Shown here one piece after another: positions 14,947 through 27,034 of a DNA stretch of 64,000 bases. The position numbers and the translations under genes were made by a program. Origin of the DNA: Synchiropus splendidus (Eukaryota; Chordata; Actinopteri; Syngnathiformes; Callionymidae); contig NC_071347.1 in the NCBI RefSeq assembly GCF_027744825.2, positions 20,222,001 through 20,286,000 on the forward strand, written 5' to 3'. The notes beneath the pieces were generated by a model that was not told the DNA's origin, ran no database searches, and worked only from the letters and a program-made list of their open reading frames with translations. The first letter of the stretch is position 1. Each line of letters starts with the position of its first letter.

Positions 14947-17448
14947 ATGTCGTCTGTGTCGGTGTCCTCTCAGGTAAGAGATGCAAAAACAAACCCCGAA
15001 CATCCGCGTGAGACTAAAAACGTGAACCATTCCGGTCGTGAATCAACTCGCCTCGACGACGCTCATAATGGCGTTACAAACTCCGTTGAGATTTCACTGT
15101 TTTTAAGGGATTTAAAGCCCATATGAGCATCTACCTCACAGAACATTCCAGATTTCCTGTGAGGCCTATTTTTAGGTGTTTAATCAGATCGGTGGGAAAT
15201 TCTACTCGAGTAACGCGACGTTAGCGAATATTTTAAATGAAATATGTCGCCGTTTCGTCGTTACCGGGGACCCGGCGGTTGCGGTGTTACTGATACGTGA
15301 CTGGTTTCAAAACTTAAAAATCGTGTCGTATTTGTCTTGGTACTACTTTGAAATACACTCCGATTTTACCATCTGTCGCAAGGCTTTCGATAATAGTTCT
15401 GAAAACCGCGCAGAAGCGGAAGGCAATCGTGTCTGTTTTGAAAACATTAAAGTGATGCATTTTTCTGTGAAGACTGGCGTGTCACCACGCCATCGCTCAC
15501 GTCTGCGAACCGAGAAAGATTGTTAAACTCAACTGTTTAAAAAGGCAAATAGCATGAATATTAATGAAATGGGGAGGTTATTGAAAAGCCGTGTTTTAAG
15601 CCGAGTCGTTGGGTTCGAGAGGGGGGCGTGGCTGCGGGTGTCGCCCGGAGCGGCGCGTCGCCCGCGGGCCGAGACTCGAGCTGCAGCCGCCTCCTGTTCA
15701 CCTTTCACGGTTCACAGAATCATGCTGCAGCCCGGAGGGCGTGGTGGGGGTCGTCAACCCCCCGAATTTACAACTCAAATTTAGAAAACGTCCGTCCGTA
15801 TACTATAACGTCACCTGTGAGAAGAAGTATCAAATGTGTCTTTGTGAGATAAACAGAAATTAAACCACCAAGTCCCCTCATTTTAATTCCCAGTTCATAA
15901 CATGAAAAGACCTAAAAATTGTTTCCAAATATTCTGTTTCAATGTGAAACTCGTTGGTAAACATCACAGTGGGCAACGTATAATTTTGGAAATTCACTTC
16001 CAGGAAAGCCGAAGTCTGTCCAAAATGTCGGTGAGCCGCTCGCCCGTGTCGCCCATGAGTCCGCAGGGCATCCCCTCTCCCGCTCAGCTGACCAAGGCCA
16101 ACGCCCCGGTCCACATCGACGTCGGCGGTCACATGTACACCAGCAGCCTGGCAACGCTCACCAAGTTCCCAGAGTCCAGGTAACACACCATCTGATGCGG
16201 GGGACAGCGAGGAGAGCCAACGGTTGTTGAGCTGCAGAGTGGCCTGGTCCCTCATGAGCCGCATCATGTCCCGCAGGATCGGCCGTCTGTTCAACGGCAC
16301 CGAGTCCATCGTCCTGGACAGTTTAAAGCAGCACTACTTCATCGACAGAGACGGCGACATCTTCCGCTTCATCCTCAGCTTCCTGCGGACGTGTAAGCTG
16401 CTGCTGCCGGAAGACTTCCAGGTAGCTCACACAGCTTCTTCCTCAGCCCAGTAGAGTGTCATGAATCTCATTCTATCCAGACTCAACCGTTTTGGAAAAT
16501 TCAAATGACTTAAAAAAGACTTATCACCAGCACGAGTGTGCGCCCGAGGATGCAGACGAGTGGGTTTAACTAAAACATTGTTGAAGGTGTGTGTGTTGAG
16601 GAGGGGAGGGGGGCATATCTCTGCTCATCGTTCTCGGCTGGGGAGCTTCTGTTCCTCTCATGATGAGTCAAACACCCCCAAGACACGAAAGCTTTTCTGT
16701 TCACCCCTCCAGAGGGGAGGGGGCCAGAAATCGGCGGGAAGCCTCGAGGGGTGACGGCGAATCTCCGAGCTTGTTGTCAGGATCGGTTTAGGGAACGATC
16801 CCTGAAGACATACGACCCTCCCCACGTCAGGACCGTGGATGTTGAGGGCCGCGTCTCCCTGCCTTGTATTTCAATAGTTATTTAGCAGTGTTCAGCTCTT
16901 GACTCTCGCTTCTGCACTTCGGCAGGACTTCCCGCAGCTCTACGAGGAAGCGCGATACTATCAGCTGACTCCCATGGTTCGGGAGCTGGAGCGCTGGCAG
17001 GCGGAGCGCGAGGCCCGGAGAACGCCCCCCTGCGAGTGCCTGGTGGTCCGGGTGACGCCAGACCTCGGCGAGCGCATCGCTCTGAGTGGCGAGAAGGTCC
17101 TCATCGAGGAGGTCTTTCCTGAGACGGGAGACGTCATGTGCAACTCCGTCAATGCTGGCTGGAACCAGGACCCCACCCATGTGATCCGCTTCCCGCTCAA
17201 CGGCTACCTCAGACTCAACTCGGTACAGGTGGGTGGTTGGCAGTGACCCGTTCCAGCTGGAAGTGGTCTGACCGCGTCTCAATCCGCAGGTTCTGGAGCG
17301 TCTCTTCCAGAAAGGCTTCAGCATCCAGGCGTCGTGCGGCGGCGGCGTGGACTCCTCCCAGTTCAGCGAGTACGTGCTGTCCCGCCCGCTTCGCCACGAG
17401 CCCATCTGCAGCACGCCGGTCCGGATCAAACAAGAACCCCTGGACTAA
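14947..17448 (+). CDS. kctd15: KCTD15, BTB/POZ domain protein
   Basis: A nuclear BTB protein that represses AP-2 activity and Wnt signalling and restricts neural-crest formation. Exons: 14947-14973, 16004-16179, 16277-16421, 16926-17228, 17290-17448; 810 nt, 269 residues from the 14947 ATG. The alternative start at 16025 ([10 protein letters not shown]) gives 253 residues and matches the usual conserved N-terminus, so either may be used. The BTB domain begins at [19 protein letters not shown] and includes [20 protein letters not shown]. The second conserved region includes [20 protein letters not shown]. The C-terminus VRIKQEPLD carries a sumoylation consensus (IKQE), a known feature of the family. 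[18 protein letters not shown] and [15 protein letters not shown] favour KCTD15 over KCTD1. Teleosts usually have two copies; I cannot tell which this is. Confidence 0.93.
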
Positions 17449-17598
17449 CGTGGACCTCCACGTCTGACCTTTTTCTTTTTATTACCCTTTTATAAGACTG
17501 AACTCAAAACTTGTAGAAACCTGCCGTCTGAAAAGCTCATCTGGACTCTGTGTTTACGTTTTGTCTAATCTATTTTCATGAATAGTTATCAAATTTAA

Positions 17599-17604
17599 AA
17601 TAAA
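17599..17604 (+). terminator. kctd15 poly(A) signal
   Basis: AATAAA lies 150 bp after the kctd15 stop and only 62 bp before the inverted signal of the converging gene taf4. Confidence 0.7.
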
Positions 17605-17666
17605 ATCACATCAAAAGCTGAGCTCTGATTGGAGAAAGGCAGTGGAAGACCTTTAAAATTATTTTC

Positions 17667-17672
17667 TTTATT
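17667..17672 (-). terminator. taf4 poly(A) signal
   Basis: TTTATT on the plus strand reads AATAAA on the minus strand, about 960 bp after the taf4 stop. It is the most likely end of the taf4 3'UTR, which would make the two genes meet tail-to-tail with almost no spacer. Confidence 0.5.
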
Positions 17673-18419
17673 TCATTTTCTGAAAAGGTACAAACGACTG
17701 TAAAACGGTCTGAAATAAGTCAGAACGTAGGAAATATAAATACTCGCCAAACCGACGTCCATGGTTCAACTGCAGGCTCCGCCCAGAATTCATAGTAAAT
17801 ACATCAGTCGTGATCAAACGATGGTGCGATGGAGACAAAGACGTTAAAGCGTTAAAAACCTTCACACGCGCCTGTAAAGTCCATTTAAAAACACGGTTCT
17901 GTCAACTGACGCTCTGAAAGGAGGGTTCGGGTCTGATGTCGCGTGGTCACAGGAATGATTGACAACCTTGTTCCGGCTCACTAAGTGTTGCAGAACTGAT
18001 CCCAGAGGATGCGGACGGGAGGTTTGTTCAGTCTGAATGTTACAGGGATTTAAAATTTGTCTCCTAGGTAGCACATATAAGCGCCTCCCCCTTCATAGAA
18101 GTGGGTGGGGCCTGGTCTGGTGCAGCTCCTGATGACAGCGAATCTTCATCTGACTGAAACGTGTCTTTACGGGGCGAAGCTGATTCATTGGGTTAAAAAT
18201 CATTTAGCTTTCAGGTGAATTCATGTTAAATTATTAAAACGTTATATATGTACTCGGCTGATGCTTCGGTCGGTTGAGCCTTTAGCGCCCTCTTCTGGGC
18301 AGATGCGTCCAGGTCTTTACTTGATTCTGTTGAATTTGGCTCAGTGGTGTCACCGTGGCGAGGCATTACCTCACTGTCCCTTCAAATGGACTCAGACTTG
18401 CACACACTCTGATCTGCGC

Positions 18420-18423
<4 letters not shown>

Positions 18424-18484
<61 letters not shown>
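18424..18484. repeat. (GT)n microsatellite
   Basis: About 30 uninterrupted GT units lie about 150 bp beyond the taf4 stop, within its predicted 3'UTR (the transcript would carry (CA)n). Confidence 0.95.
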
Positions 18485-18485
<1 letters not shown>

Positions 18486-18634
18486 ACGCGACTGAACCTC
18501 AGAGCAAGAACCGATGTGTCCGCCAGAGTGATGCCATGGAGACGTGAGCAGGACTTTGATGGAAGTAAACAGGAAGTCAGCGTCCTGTGGTCCAGGTGAG
18601 ACAGGAAGCCTTGATGCGGTGGGCGGAGCCTGCG

Positions 18635-21600
18635 TTACTTGAGCAGGGCTTTATAGAGCGTGAGTGAGCGCGCCGTGCTGCGGTCCTGCTCCAGACAGAA
18701 GATGAAGTCCCTGAGGTTGACTCTGGTGATCCGCTGCCGGAGCTGCTGCCGGGAGGACGAGCCGGACCCGGAGCCCGCCGCCGCGCCGGACGCCACCTGA
18801 GAGAGGAGAGGGGTTACAACCCCGGACCCACATCTGGAGCTCCACTTTGCAAGTGCAGCTGTTCTGGATCAGACCTGAAACCCGCAGCTACTAACAGCAC
18901 CCCCACCTCCCCCCCTCCCCACACACACATCCACCCTTCAGCTGTCTTTGTCCTGCTCTGCTGGGATGGGGGAGGAGGGGCTTGACAGCTCCAGGCAGTG
19001 TGGGTGTATGTTTGTGTGTGCTACCCAAAATGCACTGCAGCTTGCCTCCGGGCCACGTTGCCCATCCCCACCCCTCCCATATCTGTTTGCCTGAAGCACT
19101 GGGTGGGGGGGGCGAACGACGCGCCCCCGGGCCGTCACTGACCCCCTTCACTCAAGTCTGGTCACACTCAGAAGGAGTGTTGACGCTCATATAACTGACA
19201 AGTTACTGACATCAGCGCTGGACATCAACTGTCCAGCAGAGGGCGCGTGCGGGTCTTTATCACACCAGCAGGGGGCGCCTGAACCACAGCAGCAGCTTCC
19301 TCTTAACAAGACGAGATACTTCACCTCGGCTCCAGCGCTGGATCCGCCTGGAGAGTCCAGCTTGCGCTTCTTTCTGGGACCGATGGCGGCGAGAGCGGTG
19401 AGGTTCGCGTCCCGCTGTCTCATCTGAGCCAACTCCTGCTGCTGCATCTGAAGAGCCGTCATCAGAACACACGTCAGTAAACACAGGCTAAAATGTGACA
19501 CAAACACACAAGAATACATGGACAAACACACTGCAGAAAACGAGTATCATGATAAACGTTGCCATTCTGGCGACAATAAAACTGACAAGAAATACATTTT
19601 CATTCTACAAAGTGTTTGAATCACTACATCAACGTCTTGAAAGCCCAACTGCTGACGAAACTTAGTAACCAAGTGGTAACCTCTGTTCTCTGCATGACAG
19701 GAGTTTGTCTCCAACATCATCATTTGTTTGTTTAAATTGTAAAGTGTAGAGACGGGCAATTCAATGTGTCACGCCGCTTGTAGAACCCAGTTGTGTTGGT
19801 GACCCCACAGACAGACAGTATTATTTGAAGTTGCGCTGTCAGTCTGCTGTCCCCAATGCATCTCGTGTCCCTGAACAGTTTGCTACTTTGGACCCTTCTG
19901 GACACATTTTCTGGACGCTGTTGAAGAAATAATAATAATAAATTATATGCTCAATCTTATTATGCCAATTCAGGATTTCCGCCAGGATTATCTTGAAATT
20001 ATTTTGAAACCTCAGTCATTATGATGTTTTTTTGCGGTCCACCTCCACGATGTTTCATCTGTTTGTTTCCATTTTGTTTCAATATGTTTGATCAGGTGAG
20101 ATTTCATCTTTAAAAAGGGATCATTTTTCTGATGGTGTGGCTCTCATTTAAGCCGTGGTGGTGCGCCACACTACTTTATACGTGGCAGACACCCTGAAAT
20201 TGCCCGTCCTTTTTCCTTGATTGATAAAGAATATTGCCATATATATACATATATATATATATACACATACACACACACACATATATAAATAAAATTTTCT
20301 TGCAATAACCATCTTATTTAGTATTTTTTTTTTTCTTTTTTGTTACACCATTGGTGAATTATTACTGTTACTGTGAAAACTCACAATGAGACAAGTATTT
20401 GAGAGGAATATCATAATATAAACAATATAATCCATTGTTTATCGTGATTTCAGAAGTGTGCCTGAACCGATGGCAGCCCTTCGGGTCACACAGTGACCTT
20501 GGAGTAGCTCGCGGTTGCTATAAGGTTGGTGACCACTGACTTAGACCAATGAGAATTTGTTGACGGTCCCTAGTTCACACCGTGTGGTAGTGCTAGTGCT
20601 GACTGTGAGACCGTTTTGCTCCGGTAAGTGAACCCTATTTGGTTCACGACACCAGCAATAGTGGAGCAGATGTCTGTCCAATCTCCAAGTATTTCTATGG
20701 TGGGCTCAGGCCAAGGCGCTGCGGGAACCCCTGCATGTGTCGATCCAAGTCAGACACCCGCATCAGATGACTTACTTTGACTTTTGGATCTGACGAAACC
20801 AACACTGAGAGACTTAGAGTCCTACTAATGTCATTACTGAGAAGTTCCTTCATTAAAAACATGTTTAAAAGGATAGGATTGTTGACAAGTAATCGCCCAT
20901 TCCTACTGCAGAAACACCCATGAGAACACACACAGAAGAGAGAGGAGCAAACACAAACAGCAATGACGACACAAGGACAATCGAGCAGGTGTATCAAACT
21001 AAAGCACACGCCTGTAGAGGCAAAAACCAAGCAGCACACAAATCCACACACAGACCTGCAGCAGAAAACAGACACCCACCCTGGAGAGTCAGAAAAGTAC
21101 CTGTGGACCCACATGCACACACACAAACACGCACCTCTTTGGCCTTCTGCTTCAGACGAGCCTGTTCGGGATCTTCTTGTCTCGCTCGACTCTGCAAGAG
21201 GAGGTTGTATTGATTGTGTGAGTGTGTGAAAGTCAGTGCGCACACCAGTATTTCAGTACCTTGGCGGCCTTCAGTAGAATCTCCCGCTCCTGTTCATCCT
21301 TCCTTTGTTTCTCCATTCTCTCCAGCTGCTCAAAGAAACGGAGCTGCGATCGAACGTCTGACGTCTGGTCGTGGTTGTCGTCGTCCTGGAGGAGGAGGAG
21401 AGCGTTTTCAAACCCAACAACTCAACAGCTGCGCGGCGCTGTAGCCGTACCTTCCCTCCGTCGGCTCGATGCTGAGCAACCAGCGACACCTTCTCCAGCA
21501 GGGAGCGCAGTCGAGACTGAGTGGCGTGAGAGATGAAGTTGACCACCTCCAGAGGGACCTCGGTCACGCCCAACTTCCTCGCTGAAGACAGAGTGAGACG

Positions 21601-24600
21601 GTTCAGTTACTGGGACACAAGCAAACAGACCCCCGCCGGACCCTGACCCGTACCTGAGTCCAGGATGCGACGGTGCAGCAGGCCGGGGGGCAGGAAGGCC
21701 TCGTCCTTGCAGGAGCGGATCTTGGTACCCACCAGCTCTGAGCTGGTTGCTAGGATCCGAGCGTTCTCCTCGTTGAGGTTGACCCCGGCCATGGAGGCCA
21801 CGTCGTTGATGTCATCGTCGTCTCTGCAGAAGGAAGTTACTTTGGTGAAAAGAGAACTTTGGTCTTAAATGTCAGTGACGTGATGGAGCCTGCTAAAGTG
21901 GTTCATGACTTGGTCATGACGCCAGTCAGGCCAGGGAAAGAGGACCGGAATGTAAAAGTAAGGATCCATATTTCGATTCATGAAAATCATATTCAATGTT
22001 CTGAATAAACTAAGTCTGATGAGAAACGTCTGCCGACGAACTGGTTAGCCCGGTCAGGTCCTTCATGATCATGTGGACAAACCAGTCCCGCTCACCTGAA
22101 AGTCCCGCCCCCGGGGTCGCTCAGCTTCTTCTGATTCGCCTGTGCTGCTGCCAGAGTGATGGGGGTCTTGCTGATGAAGGTGGTGGGCCCTCTGACCAGG
22201 GGACCTGGAGAAGGGACCGATATAGCTAAAGCTAGCTTGATGCATCTTTGTGCACTACAGGAACATGACTCAATACAACTGCCAGCCCGCGATCATCGCC
22301 ATTAGCTGCTACGTTCACGCCACATTCCTAGCCACATGCTGTGTTTGCACGAATGCTGAAACTTGTTCAGAAGTTTGATATACGTGCATGACGTGTTGTC
22401 ACCGGCGTGCTAATGTAAATATTACTGGATGAAATCTGCGGAGCTAGCTAGAGCATAAAGTTACTTAAAAGTATGCGTTATACCAGTGACTCTTAACCAT
22501 AGGGCCGGGGCCCGAGCGCCTCCTAGAGGGGCGATAAAAGTTTCTTCGTTTGAGACCTTTGGGCCGTGAGACGCACAGTTTTAATACATTAGCCACGTAT
22601 GGTGGCAGTAGTGAGTCACTGAATTGACAACTGCAAATCTGTGGAGAAGTTCTTGACAAGAAAATACGATAAAGAAAGTGACGTCGCGCTCAACAGTAAA
22701 CACTGTTCACGAAAGCACCTGCTGAATCAGTGAAAATTAATTTGAATATTTTATACTTTCGATACTTTCATTTACACTTTACTTTAAATAAAGTATATCA
22801 TTTTTGTTTCGTGATATGGTTTAATTCTATTTATTTTATTCAGTTTTTAAAAAATTCTCAACAGTTGTTTACGTGTAAGTAGATTCAATATGGTTGTTGA
22901 TCACCAATATAATCAAGAGTAGGAGTCATGAATCAGTTCTTTTTACTTGAATGGGCCCCGGGCCCACTTGTTCTGAGAAAGGTGGCCCCCCCCCGAGATC
23001 AAAATGGTTAAGAACCACTGCCCTATACTAAGCTTCTGCCAACTTTTCGACTTGTTTTACATGTTTTGAACCCATCATGCTGCCATCTAGTGGCGCTACT
23101 TTGCTTCTCTCACCTGGTGCTCGCAGGTTCTGATTGATGAGGACGGGTGAGCGGGTCTGGACCGTCTGCACGCCCACCCGGCCCATTGTGGTGTTGGCGA
23201 GGGGAGCGTTCAGGCGGACGGTGTTGGTCGCGGGGCTGACGGGGAGCCGCGGTCGGATGGTGGTGGCGGTGGCGACCGCTCCGGGAGCAGCCAGCGGAGG
23301 CGCTACCGTGTTGGACACCGGCGTGGTGAGAGACTGCTGGCTGCTGAGGAGCGACTGTCTGAGGGCCGGGAGGCTTTTCTGGGGAGACATTTAACAGTGT
23401 TTGACGCAGGTCCGAGTTTCACGGTCTCCTTCCTTAGGAGGGCTCCACGTACCTTGAGGAAGGGGATGAGGTAGGGCTGGGGGGACGATTTTAATTCGGC
23501 CTGGAGGCGCGTGGTGAACTCCTCTGGCTCGATCTTGGCATCCTGACGGACGATTGAGAGTCAGTGAGGATGTGAGAGAAGCAGACAGGCAACGGGACGG
23601 TCAGTGAAAAACTGACCATGCAGCAGATGGACAGAAGGTTTGTAGCAGCGTAGCAGAGACACGCTGACAATGAGTGAGACAGTGACGTGCGAAGATGAGC
23701 CGACTCACCAGCAGGTCCTGGACCAGCGCCTTCACATTCTTGGAGGTGTCGGGCGTCGGTGAGTTGTGGGACGCCAGCTTGATCAGCGTCGCCAGGAAGT
23801 TCTTACACTTCTTCACGTTTTCCTGCATCTCCTGCAGAGGCAGAGCCTTTATTAGGACCAGAGAGGAGACCCCTCTCTCAGGGCACAAGCAAACCCACCT
23901 GAGAGACCACGGTGACCCGCCCTGCGGCGGCGGGGGCCGGCGCAGTGTTGCTCACTGCAGGGGTGGTCACCATCCCGGCCGGTTTGGCCACCGGAGTCCC
24001 ACCTGCCGTGATCACCGTCTGGGTCTTCTGAGGCGGGGTCATCTTCATGGCCATGCCAGCTCCACCAGGACTCACTGTGATGGTCTTCAGGGACAAGAGT
24101 CACATTTTAGAGGTTGACTTGGTTCCAGTACCGGGACGGGGAGGGCAGGAATCTGGTTTTCGGGAGGAAGATGGTGGAAGAGGAAGGGTAGTGCATCAGA
24201 GCACAGTTAGCTTAGTCACCTGGACAGTCCCGGGAGCAGTGGGAGACTGGACCATCCTCGGCTGACCCGGTGAGGCCAATCTGACCGTCTGGGTTGGACC
24301 TTGAACCTGCCAGCGATGCCAAGAAGAGAAGTGACGACACGCTGCGTGACTCGGGCACACAGAGATAAAGGTTTAGGAACTGACCGGACTGGCGGTGCTG
24401 ACCCGGATGGTGGCCGCAGACGTGGGTGTCGCAGGTCTCTGGGCGATGGTGGTCTGTCCCTGCTGGGTCTTAGCCTGGGCCTGAGCCAAAACCTGCTGTG
24501 GGACCATGACCAGCTGACCCGTCTCCGTCCGGACCAGAACCATTCCTGTAGGAGCCGGGTCAGGTTAGAACCACTTACTGTCCCATGCATCGGAGCAACA

Positions 24601-26594
24601 CTCTGAACACCAATGTACATTTGTTACTCAGGAACAAGAGATAAACTTCGGACCACTAGAAGGTTCCAGTCCCACCTTGGACCTGATCAATTTCTGGACA
24701 ATAATTCAGAATAAATCCTTGTCATCCTAATGAAACATTCATATTACTCATGCTCATGACTAGATTACATCAATATTCTGATGACCAGACCGAGTCAATT
24801 AACTGATGCCACCTAGATCAAGCTAATCTTACGATGGGATTAGAGTCAAGTGATGACAGCCGGACATGATCAGACAATATTTTACAATGTCAAGAACCTG
24901 TTGGGAAACAACAGCACACAGACGTGGAGGTGCAGGTGAGAAGAAAACTGGGTGAATCCATCCCCGATAACCAGATTAGAGGGAGCTACTGAGGATGTCA
25001 CATAAGGTCAGGCCAGTGATAATTGGCAGATTAGATTAGTCTAATGAACAATCGCATTTTCACCATGAAGATGGCCTGATAAGGTCCAAAACTCAAGGTG
25101 ATGAGGTTCAAATTTTGATGATCAAATCATGTCATTCTAAAGGCGACGAGATTAAGATGCTCTTTGGGTGGAAACACTAACTTCCAACTTGCTTTCCTGT
25201 GGGCAACTGAGATGAACAAATGACATTCACTGTCTTTTACAACATCGGAACGCTCTGCTCAGAGTCTCAGGCGGATGCAGAGACCCGCCGACCGCATCTT
25301 AAAAAGAGATGAGTGACCAGAAATGACCCACAGGTCAAGACACATTTGGAAAGTTTTACAGCAGTGGTGACGTTTTCTTGCTTATATGGCCTCAAACATT
25401 GAAATCCAGATTCTATTCTAACAGAAACTCTGTATTTTGGACAGACTTACCAGGGGGCATGGTGAAGCCAGGGGGCAGCTGGATGGTGGTCTGCTGCTGG
25501 GGTCTGACCGCTAGTGCGGGCTGAGGGGCCGCTGCCCGGGTGGTGGCTGTCACCAACCCGGGTCTCGGCTGCTGGATGGATGTTGCCACCACTGGTGCAG
25601 CAGGTGGTCTGACCAGGGTCACCGTAGGCTGGCCCACACCGTTGACCACTGGCTTGACCCCTGTCACAACCCCTGTGGCACCAGGACTGGAGCTCTGGCT
25701 GACAGGGGAGAGGGTGGCCACGGGTGAAGGGGAACTGGTCAAGATGACAGAACTGCCAGACACGGGCTGGTTGGACACTAACATCTTGGTGTGCATCAGA
25801 GGGTTGTTGTGGTTCAAGACCTGAGACGTGGAGGCGGATGAGGAGGGGGGAACCAGTGGGACTCCTTTGGGGTCCAAGCCGTTCTGGGCGACAGTGGGAC
25901 TGGGGTGCCTCTGCAGAACCGCTGACGGAGACCCCACAGAGGACTGAGGTACTGGGAAACTCGGCTGTGAGGACATGGAGGCGACAATCGTGGAGCCACC
26001 GGCGCCGGCAGTGGTCAGAACGGTGTTCGAACCAGGTTGTTGGGGCACCGACGGAGAGTTGATCAACTTTACAGTTCCGGCGTTTCCGTTTAAACTTTGT
26101 AATCCAGGAGACGAAGTCCGGATAGGATCCACCGAGGGGACGATGTTGGCGCCGGGAGGAAGCACCGCAGCCCGGGGGAAGCTAGCAGCGGTGGGCTGGG
26201 TGGACAAAGTTATGGGTCCCGGTCCCGCTGGGAGAGTCGCGGTTCCAACTGTCTGTAGACCCGCGCCGGGGATTATCACGGCCCCAGAGCCGCCAGAGGA
26301 GGTAGAGACGGGGATGGGTTTCCCGGAGAGTGGCTCGTTAGCGACGGGATTCTGGTTGGAGCCCGTTTTTAGGTGTCCTTGTTGTGGCTCCACAGACCCC
26401 ACTTGATCGCGCACTTTCCCTGAGAAGTGGCCGGCCGCGGCGGAAGCTGCCCCGTGCTTCCCGTCGGGATAAGAAGCAGCTGTAGGTTTCCTGTCTCCGA
26501 GCTGGGACTCCAGTGAACCCACCAGGTCGCTGACCGCCGCTTCGTCCACCTCCGTGAAGAGCATGTCCTCCAGCGGGTCGGAGGCTCCCGCCAT
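18635..26594 (-). CDS. taf4: TAF4, TFIID subunit 4
   Basis: A core subunit of the general transcription factor TFIID that pairs with TAF12 through a histone fold. Fourteen minus-strand exons, 5' to 3': 26594-25451, 24545-24385, 24306-24220, 24084-23899, 23831-23709, 23542-23453, 23378-23114, 22204-22096, 21823-21654, 21581-21451, 21385-21260, 21191-21135, 19447-19325, 18796-18635; 2934 nt, 977 residues. The long first exon is a low-complexity Pro/Ser/Thr/Val/Gln region starting MAGASDPLEDMLFTEVDEAA. The TAFH (NHR1) domain spans ENVKKCKNFLATLIKLA to SSPQPYLIPFLKKSLPALRQ. The C-terminal part has DINDVASMAGVNLNEENARI, then AALAAIGPRKKRKLD-type sequence, and ends RITRVNLRDFIFCLEQD...ALLK. The N-terminus and MQQQELAQMRQRDANL fit TAF4 rather than TAF4B. 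An upstream in-frame ATG (26618) exists, but the 26594 ATG aligns with the family start. Confidence 0.94.
19233..19246 (+). promoter_or_regulatory. CTCF-like motif (first of a pair)
   Basis: CCAGCAGAGGGCGC is an exact core match in the last taf4 intron, 32 bp from a second motif in the same direction. Confidence 0.45.
19265..19278 (+). promoter_or_regulatory. CTCF-like motif (second of a pair)
   Basis: CCAGCAGGGGGCGC is an exact core match with the extended GC. Two co-directional motifs this close are unusual by chance. Confidence 0.45.
19751..20208. mobile_element. Candidate MITE with terminal inverted repeats
   Basis: The left end reads GACGGGCAATTCAATGTGTC. The right end, read in reverse complement, begins GACGGGCAATTTCAGGGTGT. 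The first 11 bases are identical and the rest is similar with one gap, so these look like terminal inverted repeats of a 458-bp element lying in a taf4 intron. There is no coding capacity, and no clear target-site duplication is visible at this boundary. Confidence 0.5.
20238..20287. repeat. Compound AT/AC microsatellite
   Basis: Mixed TATATA and CACACA runs about 50 bp long, 30 bp beyond the right end of the candidate MITE. Confidence 0.85.
20470..20538 (-). mobile_element. hAT-like terminal fragment
   Basis: In reverse complement this begins CAGTGGTCACCAACCTTATA and continues GCAACCGCGAGCTACTCC, typical of the terminus of many vertebrate hAT elements. The other end was not found. Confidence 0.45.
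22484..23020. mobile_element. Non-autonomous hAT-like element in taf4 intron
   Basis: The left end CAGTGACTCTTAACCATAGG and the right end, in reverse complement CAGTGGTTCTTAACCATTTT, form terminal inverted repeats (15 of the first 17 bases match). The flanks are CGTTATAC (22476-22483) and CCCTATAC (23021-23028), matching at 6 of 8 positions, as expected for an old 8-bp hAT target-site duplication. The 537-bp interior is AT-rich and codes for nothing. Confidence 0.75.
23081..23097 (-). promoter_or_regulatory. CTCF-like motif in taf4 intron
   Basis: The minus strand reads AGCGCCACTAGATGGCA, an exact core match, located between the hAT-like element and a taf4 exon. Confidence 0.45.
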
Positions 26595-27034
26595 CTTTGA
26601 TATCGGACCGTTGTGCAAATCGTATTTTAGAATGTGCGCATGCGCGGAGGATCCGGGTTGTTTTTAGACAAAGAAATAAAACACCCAGAGCAGAAGCGAC
26701 GTCTTTCTAGTCGATAAATAAAAGTCAACACCTCGCCCACGCGAGTCATTCTCCACCATTTATGACCACTAGCTTTAGAAACAGATTCCAAAAATAATAA
26801 ACTCAATTTGTATGGCGTACCATTCAGTGGTTGCTTTCTGGCCTCTTTAGTTCTATATTGCCGAGCTTGTTGTACTAACGCGAGAATACGATTTCCCGCC
26901 GGCCCCCGCGGTGAGAGTCACTGGATGGAGGATGAGGTAGCCATGTTGTAGCAGGACTACACTGGATCACACGTTTTCGGAGAAAGTCCTGTCCACCGGG
27001 TTCCGTTTGGAAGCTTGGGCCTTTGTACGGCACC
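26595..27034. promoter_or_regulatory. Shared taf4/lsm14a promoter
   Basis: Only 440 bp separate the divergent start codons of taf4 (-) and lsm14a (+), so both promoters must lie here. An E2F-like TTTCCCGCC occurs at 26892-26900. On the minus strand the taf4 ATG is embedded in AAGATGGCGGG, a YY1-type motif often found at housekeeping start sites. No TATA box is seen in a useful position. Confidence 0.75.

Noticed and set aside
16025..17448. Assignment to KCTD1
   Set aside because: [28 protein letters not shown] and GWNQDPTHV match KCTD15 better, and chst8 and lsm14a are the KCTD15 neighbours in human.
18635..26594. Assignment to TAF4B instead of TAF4
   Set aside because: The N-terminal VSDLVGSLESQLG motif and the MQQQELAQMRQRDANL block are TAF4-like; the TAF4B tail differs.
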